DNA of 64,000 bases from Petrimonas sp. IBARAKI (GTDB lineage: Bacteria > Bacteroidota > Bacteroidia > Bacteroidales > Dysgonomonadaceae), in the NCBI GenBank assembly GCA_002356435.2, contig AP018040.2, positions 1,488,001-1,552,000 of the forward strand, read 5' to 3'. The position numbers were made by a program, and so were the translations under genes. Position 1 is the stretch's first letter. The number at the start of each line of letters is the position of its first letter. Below the pieces are notes generated by a model that was not told the DNA's origin, ran no database searches, and worked only from the letters and a program-made list of their open reading frames with translations. Positions 1-7,245 of this stretch are shown here, one piece after another.

Positions 1-1555
1 CGGGCTTCATTGGTCTGTCCGCAACGATTTCTTTTTTGGCGAAGAGATACAGGAGCACAGCAGTACCTATAAAGGGCTTGGAACCGATGTTGCCTTTCAC
101 GGAGAGGATCCGAACAGCACGAAGTTTGTAAGCAATTACGTGAATTACTTCACATCCACCAACGGAATAGTCCGGGAGTGGTGGCGTCGCCCGTTCCGTA
201 TCATTCAGCGTGCGAACCTGATTCTGGAATACATAGACAAATCGGATATTAACTGGTCCACGCCGACAAAGAAAGATGAGTTTTCCGGTGAAGCATTGTT
301 TTTTCGCGCGTGGTGTTACCGTCACCTGGTGTCTAATTACGGGGACGTTCCCGTTGTCACGGAGGTGACCAACGAGTTTAAGACGGACTATGTGCGGCAG
401 CCGAAAGCCGATGCCTTCAAATTGATGGAGGAGGACCTGACAAAAGCCGTGTCTTTCCTCCCCGACAGGGGTAAAGAAGAGAGTCCCGGCCGTATTACCA
501 AAGGTGCCGCATTGCATCTCCTTACCGAGATATACCTGATGGAGGGTAAATACGATGAAGCGATACAGTCGTCAACCCGGCTAATCGATAACATGGGATA
601 CAAACTGATGACCAACCGCTTCGGCAGCGCCGGAAACTCTGTATGGGGCACGGGAGATGTTTTCTATGACCTGTTTGCGGCCAACAACCAGAACCTGGCC
701 GAAAACACGGAAAATATCTGGTCAATCCAGTTTGATGAACCGGGAGTTATCGGAGGGAGCAACAACCGCGGGGGGCGTGCCTGGGGGCCGGCCTATTTCA
801 GAATGGGGAACACCCCCGACGGCAAAAAAGCGTTTCGGGGTGAGCTGATAGACGGTAAATACACGGGTTATTCCGATTCCCTGGGAAGAGGGGTGTCCTG
901 GATACGGCCGACCTACTATATGACGCATATCGTGTGGGGAAAGGATTTCGACAAGGATATCCGGAACGCCAAACACATGGTGAAGCGTGATTTCTACTTC
1001 GATAATCCCGAGTCCGCCTATCATGGTCAACGAATCGATTTCAGCCTGTACCCGCCAAGCGCGGGGCGTGACCCGATCCGAGACACGTGTCAATATATTT
1101 ATCCGTTCTTTTTAAAATTCTATGATCCCTGCAATGTCCTTGAAAATCCGGCCACATCGGGAAACGGGGCTTCTTACAAGGACATATATGCCATGCGGCT
1201 GGCCGAAACCTACCTGTTCCGGGCAGAAGCGTATATCCAGACCGGGCAGAAAGAAAAGGCGTTGGCAGATATCAATGTCATACGCAACAGGGCCAAGGCC
1301 ACACCCGCCACAGTGGATGAGGTGGATATCGATTACCTGCTGGATGAACGCGCCCGTGAATTGTACCAGGAAGAGTGCCGTTTTTATGTGTTGCGCAGGA
1401 CGGGAAAGCTTGTTGAACGAGTCCGGAAATACAACAATAATCCGCTGACTCCGGGACTGAATATTCAGGATTATCACGTGTTGCTTCCCATACCGCAGGA
1501 GCAGATTGACCTAAACATCAGTGGTGATTTTCCGCAGAATCCAGGATATCAATAA
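1..1555 (+). CDS. SusD/RagB-family nutrient-binding outer-membrane protein, 5' end cut by window edge
   Basis: The reading frame is open from base 2, so the GTG at 140 is internal and the true start lies outside the window. The visible part of about 517 residues has the look of a SusD protein: the early WWRRPFRIIQRANLILE stretch, FRAWCYRHLVSNYGDVPVV, and the C-terminal RLAETYLFRAEAYIQTG helical repeat followed by RNRA. SusD proteins are surface lipoproteins that capture glycans or peptides and cap a SusC TonB-dependent pore; the susC partner is expected just upstream. The signal peptide and lipobox cannot be seen here. The substrate cannot be told from this fragment. The gene ends before a strong terminator, so it is the last gene of its operon. 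Confidence 0.93.
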   Translation, partial: GLHWSVRNDFFFGEEIQEHSSTYKGLGTDVAFHGEDPNSTKFVSNYVNYFTSTNGIVREWWRRPFRIIQRANLILEYIDKSDINWSTPTKKDEFSGEALFFRAWCYRHLVSNYGDVPVVTEVTNEFKTDYVRQPKADAFKLMEEDLTKAVSFLPDRGKEESPGRITKGAALHLLTEIYLMEGKYDEAIQSSTRLIDNMGYKLMTNRFGSAGNSVWGTGDVFYDLFAANNQNLAENTENIWSIQFDEPGVIGGSNNRGGRAWGPAYFRMGNTPDGKKAFRGELIDGKYTGYSDSLGRGVSWIRPTYYMTHIVWGKDFDKDIRNAKHMVKRDFYFDNPESAYHGQRIDFSLYPPSAGRDPIRDTCQYIYPFFLKFYDPCNVLENPATSGNGASYKDIYAMRLAETYLFRAEAYIQTGQKEKALADINVIRNRAKATPATVDEVDIDYLLDERARELYQEECRFYVLRRTGKLVERVRKYNNNPLTPGLNIQDYHVLLPIPQEQIDLNISGDFPQNPGYQ

Positions 1556-1602
1556 AGGGAATAAATTCACCGGTAATGGAGTCCGGTAAAAGGTTACAGA
1601 GG

Positions 1603-1639
1603 CTGCCTCAATATTAGAGGCAGTTTCTCCTTTTTTTTC
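1603..1639 (+). terminator. Rho-independent terminator of the susD operon
   Basis: A perfect 7-bp stem (CTGCCTC at 1603-1609, GAGGCAG at 1617-1623) with a 7-nt loop is followed by a T-rich tract to 1639. It lies 48 bp after the susD stop codon and marks the left edge of the accessory island. Confidence 0.85.
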
Positions 1640-1642
1640 GTC

Positions 1643-1783
1643 TCATCGAATTCTTAGCCCGTTATTTACAGGCTTATCTATCGTCAATAATGTTACTTCG
1701 TTTTCGTTTACCGCACCCAAAATAAGACATTCGCTTTGTATGGTAGCGATTTGTTCTGTCGTAAAATTTACAACTGCAGTGTT
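1643..1783 (-). pseudogene. Orphan C-terminal coding fragment
   Basis: On the minus strand a frame that ends in TGA at 1643-1645 reads as ordinary protein for about 45 codons, with the end ...DKPVNNGLRIR and a middle part FTTEQIATIQSECLILGAV. It has no start codon of its own: going upstream it runs into the 3' end of the CPBP-like gene in another frame. It is best read as the 3' end of a gene whose front part was lost when the island's left boundary formed. I do not recognise the family. It was too short to be judged by length alone, so the call rests on sensible amino-acid composition and the stop position. Confidence 0.4.
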
Positions 1784-2543
1784 ATATATGATGTTGTGAT
1801 TTGTACTTTTTTATCCAATATGTTAAACTCAAACCTGCTAAAACTATCGAAATTCCTAACATCTCAATTGAACCCAAATATAAATTAAATCTTTCGGGTT
1901 CAGTTACTCTCAAGTTGCTATTCAAATCAATGTGCTTACTACCAAACATTACCACCATCCACCCAAAATGGAGCGCCCAAGAGTATCCGATATGACCAGT
2001 TTGTAGAATTAAGCTATTCCTCACAAATCCAACAAGAAAAAGCGTTATTAATGTTGAAACACTCAAAATTCCTTTGTCATTAAAAATCCATTTGTAAAAT
2101 ACGAAATGTATCAATGAAAAGATAACGGCTAATCCTATGGATGCAAAAATTGGTCTAACTTTTCTTTTATTGACTAATGCAAAAAGTAAAATAGAACCTA
2201 TGACAATCTCTTCATTTATAATGTAAAATATATCGTGATAATAACCCCGCCAACTCGTATAGCTAATCACAACATTTTGTTTAGCTGCGATATGTTTCAT
2301 AATCAACAATGCACATATTGTAACAATCACAGCAAGAATTATTGATGTAGCAAATGTTTTAAAATTTACTTGTAACCCTACATGTCTAAGAAAATCTTTT
2401 TTCCAAATCAAATAGCTAAAAAAAAGAATCAATATTGTCCCAAACGATGAATTCCACCAACCTCCGAAGAAGTTATATGAAAAAAATCCATACGATAATC
2501 CCAATAGTGAAAACAAAATCGTCTTTCTTAATCTAGGTGTCAT
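1782..2543 (-). CDS. CPBP-type intramembrane protease-like membrane protein
   Basis: This 253-residue protein has about six to eight hydrophobic segments. Three spaced motifs recall the CPBP (CAAX protease and bacteriocin-processing) family: NEEIVIG near residue 112 in place of EExxxR, FSLIHFVFY near 143 in place of FxxxH, and HIGYSWALHFGWM near 186 in place of the last HxxxN/D motif. The arginine of motif 1 is missing, so activity is uncertain. CPBP proteins are membrane metalloproteases often linked to bacteriocin immunity or self-protection. The gene starts about 28 bp after the core of attC-like site A and looks like a cassette gene. It is rich in A+T and Ile/Phe/Lys codons, unlike the core genes. 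Confidence 0.6.
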   Translation of the reverse strand: MTPRLRKTILFSLLGLSYGFFSYNFFGGWWNSSFGTILILFFSYLIWKKDFLRHVGLQVNFKTFATSIILAVIVTICALLIMKHIAAKQNVVISYTSWRGYYHDIFYIINEEIVIGSILLFALVNKRKVRPIFASIGLAVIFSLIHFVFYKWIFNDKGILSVSTLITLFLVGFVRNSLILQTGHIGYSWALHFGWMVVMFGSKHIDLNSNLRVTEPERFNLYLGSIEMLGISIVLAGLSLTYWIKKYKSQHHI

Positions 2544-2570
2544 CTTGGTAGAATGTCTTTTTTAGTATAA

Positions 2571-2684
2571 CCCACAACGGTTTGGAGCTTTGTATTCGAG
2601 CGTGTTGGCGAGACGAACGCTTATAGGGATGACGAAACCTCACAACTGCATGTTAGCCCGCCTGACGCCAAAACCCGTGTTGTG
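2571..2684 (-). repeat. attC-like site A (114 bp imperfect inverted repeat)
   Basis: The ends pair: ACAACGGTTTGG at 2574-2585 with CCAAAACCCGTGTTGT at 2668-2683, the second arm carrying extra unpaired bases, as in the bottom strand of integron attC sites. On the minus strand the right edge (2674-2684) lies about 10 bp after the DUF3795 stop and the left edge holds the core CCGTTGTGGG (2571-2580), about 28 bp before the CPBP-like start. The segment 2657-2680 is nearly identical to 5089-5110 in site C. Confidence 0.6.
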
Positions 2685-2694
2685 CGTATGTGCA

Positions 2695-3258
2695 TTATTT
2701 TTTCTTGTTTAATTTCAAATCAATGTTCAAGGAATCAGCAATGTTCGTCATGAAATTTTTAATCAGTTTGCTTTTCTCCCGAGTTTCAATATCCGTTGAT
2801 AATCCACAAGCAAATCTGTTTACTTCCAGTAATTTGTCAATCGGTAATAATGTGCAACCAATGCAATAAAAATTCTTTGAACGACCATCATCGAAATTTA
2901 TCAATAAGTCATCTAATATGCCAGTCCGTGTTCTTTGATTTTCAATGAACTGCTTAATTCCATTACTTTTAATATAGTCAAGATTTACAAAGACTTTTCT
3001 ATGAGTAACAAATGAATCTAATCCTTCTTTTTCTTTATTGAATCTTTTACAAGGATAATCTTTGCAATCGGAACAAACCTCTAATCCATTTTTAATCGTG
3101 CAACAAGTCATAAATCCACATGAAGGATGTTTATCATTAAAATTCAATCCTCCACAACCAGGACATGCAGAATCTCCTTTTGTATGGAATCTAGGACACA
3201 GTCCACAATCTATTCCACAACAACCGATCGTCTCATATTTTTTCAATTTGTCTTTCAT
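2695..3258 (-). CDS. DUF3795 cysteine-rich protein
   Basis: This 187-residue protein carries the DUF3795 pattern: CCGIDCGLCPRFHTKG at the N terminus, CPGCGG, a further Cys pair before CSDCKDYPCKRF near residue 80-93, and a late CIGC. The cysteines suggest a metal or Fe-S site; the function of the family is not known to me. The start is the ATG at 3258; the N-terminal M-K-D-K is followed soon by the cysteine motif, so no longer start is needed. It sits between an R'-like core at 3291-3300 upstream and attC-like site A downstream, so it has the full layout of a single-gene cassette. Confidence 0.8.
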   Translation of the reverse strand: MKDKLKKYETIGCCGIDCGLCPRFHTKGDSACPGCGGLNFNDKHPSCGFMTCCTIKNGLEVCSDCKDYPCKRFNKEKEGLDSFVTHRKVFVNLDYIKSNGIKQFIENQRTRTGILDDLLINFDDGRSKNFYCIGCTLLPIDKLLEVNRFACGLSTDIETREKSKLIKNFMTNIADSLNIDLKLNKKK

Positions 3259-3280
3259 CGCCTTATTGGTTCTGATTTTC

Positions 3281-4024
3281 TTACATTACGCCACAACGGT
3301 AGCCTTGTCGGATTAACAATGCGTTTACACTTTTCATATTGCTCAATACAACAAGTTGTTCCAAAGTAGCGTAATCACGTACATTTCCTGTTTTGTCGGG
3401 ATTGCTGTCTCGCCACTCTTTTGCGGTAATTCCGAAAAGGGAAACATTTAGCAAATCGGCTTCGTTGGCATAAACAAAACTTGCTTGCTGTTTGGTAATT
3501 TCTTGCGGAATAAGATTTTCTTTGATTGCATCCGTGTGAATTTGGTAGTTTATTTTGGCAAGGGTGCGTTGCAGGTTCCACTCTAATTTCAGTCGGTTGT
3601 TTTCTTCGTCCTTGAGACGTTGAAATTCATTAACCAAGTAGATTTGAAATTCGGGGCTTAACCACATTGCAAAGTGAAATGCAATATCTTTATGTGCATA
3701 CGTTCCGCCGTATCTTCCTGCTTTTACGAGCATTCCTATGGCTTTCGTCCTGTCAATCCATTGACCAACTGACATTATAAATCTGTTCGTACCCGCTTCT
3801 TGCCCAATTACCCCGAATTCGGGGTAATTAAAATCGGGATTATTTACTCTCTCCCAAACGCCGAGATATTCTATCGTGTTTTTGTTGGTTATCCATTTGC
3901 CTATCAGTCCGCTACCTTCCCTAAAAGAAACGGTCATATCCGTAAGGCTGATATAATCGGTATTCTGCTGACTGATAACCGTTATTTCGGATTCTTTTAC
4001 TTGTAATATTCTTCCTTTTGCCAT
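3281..4024 (-). CDS. KilA-N domain protein, C terminus truncated at a cassette core
   Basis: From the ATG at 4024 (MAKGRILQVKESE) the product is 247 residues. A KilA-N DNA-binding domain covers about residues 10-125 (YISLTDM, WITNKNTIEYLGVWE, GRYGGTYAHKDIAFHFAMW, FQIYLVNEFQRLKDEE). Such proteins usually continue past NALLIRQG with a further helix; here the reading frame passes straight into the repeat core CCGTTGTGGC (3291-3300) and ends after the unrelated tail YRCGVM. The gene therefore seems cut and fused at a cassette boundary. KilA-N proteins come from phages and mobile elements and bind DNA; the target is unknown. The reading frame could be extended to 4168, but that adds a low-complexity leader that I regard as non-coding. 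Confidence 0.8.
   Translation of the reverse strand: MAKGRILQVKESEITVISQQNTDYISLTDMTVSFREGSGLIGKWITNKNTIEYLGVWERVNNPDFNYPEFGVIGQEAGTNRFIMSVGQWIDRTKAIGMLVKAGRYGGTYAHKDIAFHFAMWLSPEFQIYLVNEFQRLKDEENNRLKLEWNLQRTLAKINYQIHTDAIKENLIPQEITKQQASFVYANEADLLNVSLFGITAKEWRDSNPDKTGNVRDYATLEQLVVLSNMKSVNALLIRQGYRCGVM
3291..3300 (-). repeat. Isolated R'-like cassette core
   Basis: On the minus strand this reads ACCGTTGTGG, nearly the same as the core of site A (CCGTTGTGGG). It stands 33 bp before the DUF3795 start, in the place a cassette junction would occupy, but the rest of an attC-like element is missing because the KilA-N gene is fused directly to it. Confidence 0.5.
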
Positions 4025-4092
4025 AAAACTCTCAGAATAAATAAAGCACAAACTTACAAAAGGCAAGACGAATAAAGACGGTTTTACATTGA

Positions 4093-4347
4093 TTAATTTA
4101 GCTCTTTCTTGTGTTTCTTTATCTTTTTCATTGCCCAGTCGTAATGACTTGAAGTTGCTGAAAAGCAATAACTACCCAAACTGGTAGTACCAGTCCAATC
4201 AAAAAACTTACGGGTAAAAAGTTGCTCGTTGGTAAACGTGTCAATCAAGCGCATTACTTCAACGTGACTTTTTTGTAAAATAGCAATTGCTCTCAAATGA
4301 TCTAATCCATGAAGTCTGTCAGAGTTATTGTTAAAAATCTTTCTCAG
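4093..4347 (-). pseudogene. ClbS/DfsB-type remnant (C-terminal third)
   Basis: The minus-strand frame is open from 4347 (just after a TGA at 4348-4350) to the stop at 4093. The part LQKSHVEVMRLIDT...FDWTGTTSLGSYCFSATSSH then YDWAMKKIKK matches the C-terminal third of ClbS/DfsB four-helix proteins (about 170 residues when complete). ClbS protects against colibactin by hydrolysing it; many relatives have no known role. The N-terminal two thirds are missing, and no normal start or start-proximal cassette core precedes it, so it is a remnant. A TTG at 4296 could still start a 67-residue product. It lies just upstream of the KilA-N gene. Confidence 0.65.
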
Positions 4348-4384
4348 TCAGTATTTGTCATTGCAGTTTGTTGTTCTTGGCTTG

Positions 4385-4521
4385 ACCATAACGGACGGCA
4401 GTAAGAAAAGTTGCCGATTGCGGGCGATTTCCTGTCAGTTTACACCAGCTTTTTTACGAGGCACAAACGCCCGAAAACCGCTGAAACCCGTATGTATTAT
4501 ACCATGTGTTGGCGGTTAGCC
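4385..4521 (-). repeat. attC-like site B
   Basis: The minus strand starts with GGCTAACCGCC near 4521 and ends with the core CCGTTATGGT at 4385-4394. An inner stem pairs the CCGATTGCGGGCG stretch (from 4413) with CGCCCGAAAACCG. The stretch 4411-4462 is homologous over about 52 bp to 11979-12031 (site E) and 13265-13317 (site F), with shared landmarks TTGSSGATT, CGGGC, CCTGTCA and a final GSGGCA/GGAGCA. The three sites therefore belong to one repeat family. Confidence 0.55.
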
Positions 4522-4642
4522 CTTTTGTCCTGTCTGATTTTTTCAATCTCTGGTTGTCAAGGTTGTATTAAACCAAATGTAAAATTGTCGATAAAAAAGC
4601 CTGTCTTACTTGAAATTAGTAATCAAAAAGTTGTCTGTCAAG

Positions 4643-4858
4643 TTATGCAGATCGTTTTTTTCGTTGTATTAAAATGTAAACAATTGGTAAAATACCTATC
4701 GTATTAAATACTATAATACAAATAAACCAAATCAGATGATTGTTGCGTGCAGATTTCCACATTGCGATTATTTTCCAAACAATATCCCAAAGAATAAGAA
4801 CAATGAAAACTGGTAAAAACCAAGTAGGATAATCTTGAAAGCATTGAAATGTTTCCAT
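4643..4858 (-). CDS. Small DUF5652-like membrane protein
   Basis: This 71-residue protein has two membrane segments (PVFIVLILWDIVWKIIAMW and LIWFICIIVFNTIGILPIVY) joined by a short loop KSARNNH, and ends in a basic tail. The WDIVWK...AMWKSARNN...FNTIGILPI pattern matches the DUF5652 small membrane proteins; their role is unknown. The ATG at 4858 lies about 125 bp after the core of site C, a longer leader than for the other cassette genes. It is followed leftwards by attC-like site B. Confidence 0.7.
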   Translation of the reverse strand: METFQCFQDYPTWFLPVFIVLILWDIVWKIIAMWKSARNNHLIWFICIIVFNTIGILPIVYILIQRKKRSA

Positions 4859-4985
4859 AGTGTTTCATTTTAATTGTTATTTGACCTTAAAAGTTTTTTG
4901 TCGTGCGAAATGTCCATCGTTAAAATGTAAAGTTAGAAAATATGTCATTAAACAACTCAATTTGCGCAGACTTTTTAGGGTTACC

Positions 4986-5118
4986 GCCAACGTTTTCGGG
5001 CTTTGCGTTCAGACGGGTTTCGGAGCACAAGACTGTCAACCTGAACTGAACTTGAATAGAAGCACAAAGTTCCGCGTTTGCACGTCACCCCGCCTGACGC
5101 AAAACCCGTGTAATGGGC
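4986..5118 (-). repeat. attC-like site C
   Basis: On the minus strand the element begins with TGCCCATTACACGGG at 5118, 5 bp after the VOC gene stop, and ends with the core CGTTGGC at 4986-4992. The outer arms pair imperfectly (AACGTTTTCGGGCTTTGCG with CGCAAAACCCGTGTAA). The segment 5089-5110 repeats 2657-2680 of site A almost exactly, so A and C form one subfamily. Confidence 0.6.
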
Positions 5119-5123
5119 AGTTT

Positions 5124-5591
5124 TTATTTTAGTTCTTCTAAGATAATTTTCTTTTGTTGCAATGTGTTCTTCATGGCCTTTTCTCGAACCTTTGGGTCAG
5201 CGTTGTTTATTAGGGCAAAATATTCAACAGGTACTACTTGCCAAGATAAGCCATATTTGTCTTTGCACCATCCACAAGAACTTTCTTGTCCACCATTTTT
5301 AGTTAAGGCATTCCAATAATAATCTGTTTCGGCTTGGTCTTTTGTGTTAATAACCAATGAAACTGACTCGTTAAATTTTTGAAATGGACCTGCTGCTAAA
5401 ATGCTCAATTCCATGCCAGCAATTTCGATAATTGCTGTTTCAAAGTTTCCGCCTCCTGCTTCTGGTGGGTTTGTGTACTTGTGATGTTCTTTTAGTTTAC
5501 CGTCTTTAAATATTGAAAGATAATAGTTGGCAACTGCTTTAGCGTCTGTTGTTTCGACCCAAATCGAAGGTGTTATTTTTTGAGTAATCAT
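5124..5591 (-). CDS. VOC-superfamily protein (PhnB / 3-demethylubiquinone methyltransferase-like)
   Basis: This 155-residue protein has the paired beta-alpha-beta-beta-beta units of a vicinal oxygen chelate fold: PSIWVETTDAKAVANYYLSIF at the start, then ETAIIEIAGMELSILAAGP, SLVINTKDQAETDYYWNAL, and CGWCKDKYGLSWQVVP. That layout matches the PhnB-like subgroup, members of which are often cassette-borne and of unknown substrate. Metal ligands cannot be fixed with confidence. The start ATG at 5591 overlaps the stop of a small upstream reading frame (ATGA), which suggests translational coupling. Attached downstream is attC-like site C. Confidence 0.85.
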   Translation of the reverse strand: MITQKITPSIWVETTDAKAVANYYLSIFKDGKLKEHHKYTNPPEAGGGNFETAIIEIAGMELSILAAGPFQKFNESVSLVINTKDQAETDYYWNALTKNGGQESSCGWCKDKYGLSWQVVPVEYFALINNADPKVREKAMKNTLQQKKIILEELK

Positions 5592-5728
5592 ATTTTATTT
5601 CGTTTTGTCGTTGTTATTTTTGCTACAGTGTGGTTTATTGCTTTGTCAGCGTAATTCGACTGACTTGGATTTGAGCAAAAGGTTGTCAAGCCAATTACAA
5701 TTGCACCAAGAAGTAAATATTTATTCAT
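5588..5728 (-). CDS. Possible small exported peptide, coupled to the VOC gene
   Basis: A 46-codon frame starts at the ATG at 5728 (MNKYLLLGAIVIGLTTFCSN...) and ends with TGA at 5588-5590, overlapping the VOC start by ATGA. The N terminus has a lysine followed by a hydrophobic stretch and then Cys, like a lipoprotein signal, but the lipobox (TTFC) is poor. It may be a real small lipoprotein, a leader for translational coupling, or the remains of a longer lipoprotein gene. It starts about 52 bp after the core of site D. Confidence 0.4.
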   Translation of the reverse strand: MNKYLLLGAIVIGLTTFCSNPSQSNYADKAINHTVAKITTTKRNKI

Positions 5729-5779
5729 TTTTTTATATTAAGTCCTGTTTGTCTATTCGTTAACTACGTCTGTAAAATT

Positions 5780-5977
5780 GCCCAACGGTTAACGGCTTTA
5801 CGAAGGTGGGGCTATGAAATTCAAAACTTTCTATAAACACGAACCCGAGCAAAAACCATTTTCGTTTTTCAAACTTACAAAAAATAAAAAAACGAAATGG
5901 TTTTTTGCGACTTAAAGTGTGAAAATCTTCAACGCCAGGGAATTTTGCCCTCGCTTTTGCAAAGCCGATGTTATGTG
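5780..5977. repeat. attC-like site D, 198 bp long hairpin element
   Basis: This element folds along most of its length. The outer arms GCCCAACGGTTAACGGCTTT (from 5780) and GCAAAGCCGATGTTATGTG (to 5977) pair with extra bases in one arm; GGGGCTATGAAATTC pairs with GAATTTTGCCCTC; and a central hairpin pairs 5849-5869 with 5888-5908, about 20 bp with one bulge on each side. GCCCAAC fits the RYYYAAC form of a canonical R'' box exactly, and GTTATGT fits GTTRRRY at six of seven positions. It lies between the minus-strand VOC unit and the plus-strand erm unit, so both may use it. Confidence 0.6.
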
Positions 5978-5992
5978 ATGGCAATTTTTTTG

Positions 5993-6194
5993 TACTTTTG
6001 TCATAAACTAAATCATTTCATTATGTATTTCAGCAGACCTTGGACTTTTATATAAGTGAAAGACAGTCCTCCCTTATTTTTTAAATCAATATTTTTTCTA
6101 GACGATTAGTCTATGATTTACAGCCACTATTTTATTCTAAAATCAGTGTCGTAATTTCATTGCTGTTTCTGATGGGTAATACTGTCTTTCACTT
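5993..6194 (+). promoter_or_regulatory. erm promoter, possible leader peptide and attenuator stem
   Basis: TACTTTTG at 5993-6000 matches the Bacteroidetes -7 box TAnnTTTG; no clear TTTG -33 box precedes it. A 10-codon frame (MYFSRPWTFI, 6023-6055) follows. A perfect 14-bp inverted repeat starts at its stop codon: 6054-6067 and 6181-6194, enclosing a 113-nt loop that contains a smaller hairpin (TAGAC/GTCTA). This resembles translational attenuators of erm genes, in which a ribosome stalled on a leader peptide changes the fold of the leader RNA. The 3' arm lies about 41 nt before the erm ATG, so how it would hide the start site is not clear. Confidence 0.45.
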
Positions 6195-6235
6195 TCTGTG
6201 ATTTGAGTCAAGTATTCATCCAAAAGAAATTAATA

Positions 6236-7042
6236 ATGAAAAAAAATCGTGTTCTTGTAAGGTTTACAGGTCAACATTTTGCAATAGACACCCGATTAAT
6301 AAATGATGCTATTCGGCTAGCTGACGTGCAAAAAGAAGATTTGGTTTTAGATATTGGTGCCGGTCGTGGTTTTTTGACTGTTCATTTAGCTAAAAACATT
6401 GACAATGTGATAGCTATTGAAAATGACAGGCGTTTGGTATCCGAACTCAGGTCGAAATTCGGATGTAATAAAAAAGTCAACATTGTAGCAATTGACTATA
6501 TGCGGTTTTCGTTTCCACAAAAGCATTTTAAAGTGGTTTCTAATATACCATACGGAATTACTTCCGATATTCTGAAATCGCTGATGTTCACGAATCTGGA
6601 ATATTTTACGCAAGGCTGTTTGATTATGCAATTAGAACCCGCTCAAAAACTTGTTCAGCAAAAGTTTTTCAACCCGTATGTTGTTTTTTATCATACATTT
6701 TTCAGGTTGGAGTTGATGTATGAAATTAGTCCGAAAAGTTTTCTGCCGCCTCCAACGGTTAAGTCGGCATTACTAAAAATCAGTAAAAAGAAGTGTGAAA
6801 ATATCTGTGTCGAGATGAAAGAAAAATATCTTGATTTTCTTTATTTTATGCTTCATTTCCCTGATTTGCCGGTACGTACGGCTTTGAAGAAAATCTTTCG
6901 TAAACAACAAGTTAGGGAGCTTACTGAAAAGTCTGGTTTAAAGTTGGATAATTCGGTTTGCACGATGTCTGCACAGCAATTTTTAGAATGTTTTGTTGAA
7001 ATGTTAAAAGTCGTACCCGATAAATTTCACCCAAAAAAGTAA
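6236..7042 (+). CDS. erm: Erm(F)-like 23S rRNA adenine-N6 methyltransferase
   Basis: From the ATG at 6236 the product is 268 residues, close to the 266 of Erm(F). Motifs in order are VRFTGQHF near the N terminus, the SAM-binding loop LDIGAGRGFLTVHL (residues 38-51), the acidic AIEND (60-64), the catalytic NIPYG (103-107), and the Erm(F)-type PKSFLPPPTVKSAL and KVVPDKFHP endings. Erm enzymes dimethylate A2058 of 23S rRNA and confer macrolide, lincosamide and streptogramin B resistance. I recall Erm(F) as clearly related but not identical, so this may be a separate Erm class. It is the only plus-strand gene of the array. The ATG rather than the upstream 6203 start was chosen because Erm(F) begins at the same point. 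A terminator follows. Confidence 0.9.
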   Translation: MKKNRVLVRFTGQHFAIDTRLINDAIRLADVQKEDLVLDIGAGRGFLTVHLAKNIDNVIAIENDRRLVSELRSKFGCNKKVNIVAIDYMRFSFPQKHFKVVSNIPYGITSDILKSLMFTNLEYFTQGCLIMQLEPAQKLVQQKFFNPYVVFYHTFFRLELMYEISPKSFLPPPTVKSALLKISKKKCENICVEMKEKYLDFLYFMLHFPDLPVRTALKKIFRKQQVRELTEKSGLKLDNSVCTMSAQQFLECFVEMLKVVPDKFHPKK

Positions 7043-7057
7043 ATCCGTTTTTGTCAG

Positions 7058-7095
7058 AACAACGCTTTTTCATTTGGGGAGAGCGTTGTTTTTGT
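7058..7095 (+). terminator. Rho-independent terminator of erm
   Basis: A 9-bp stem (AACAACGCT at 7058-7066, AGCGTTGTT at 7082-7090) is followed by TTTTG. It lies 16 bp after the erm stop. The remaining bases to 7245, the space before the convergent nuclease gene, show no further feature that I can name. Confidence 0.8.
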
Positions 7096-7245
7096 TTGCT
7101 CATAACTGTTCAGTGCAAGAATAGTAGCCGGTAGCGTGTTATCTTTCACTCAAAATAAACGAAAGTTTAAGCGGGCCAAAAGCCTTGAATTTACTATCTT
7201 TCAGGCTGTTATTTTTGCACATTGTTACCAGTTTGTTGTTTATTT

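Noticed and set aside
4110..4168. Longer start for the KilA-N gene at 4168
   Set aside because: The extra 48 residues are low in complexity, overlap the ClbS-type remnant and precede a normal ATG (4024) at the family's usual N terminus.
4501..4707. A plus-strand frame that begins in site B (MCWRLALLSCLIFSISGCQG...) with a good lipobox
   Set aside because: It overlaps the end of the DUF5652-like gene, has a short mature part of ordinary non-coding look, and lies across an attC-like element. It might be an inverted, truncated lipoprotein cassette, but support is too weak to list it as a gene.
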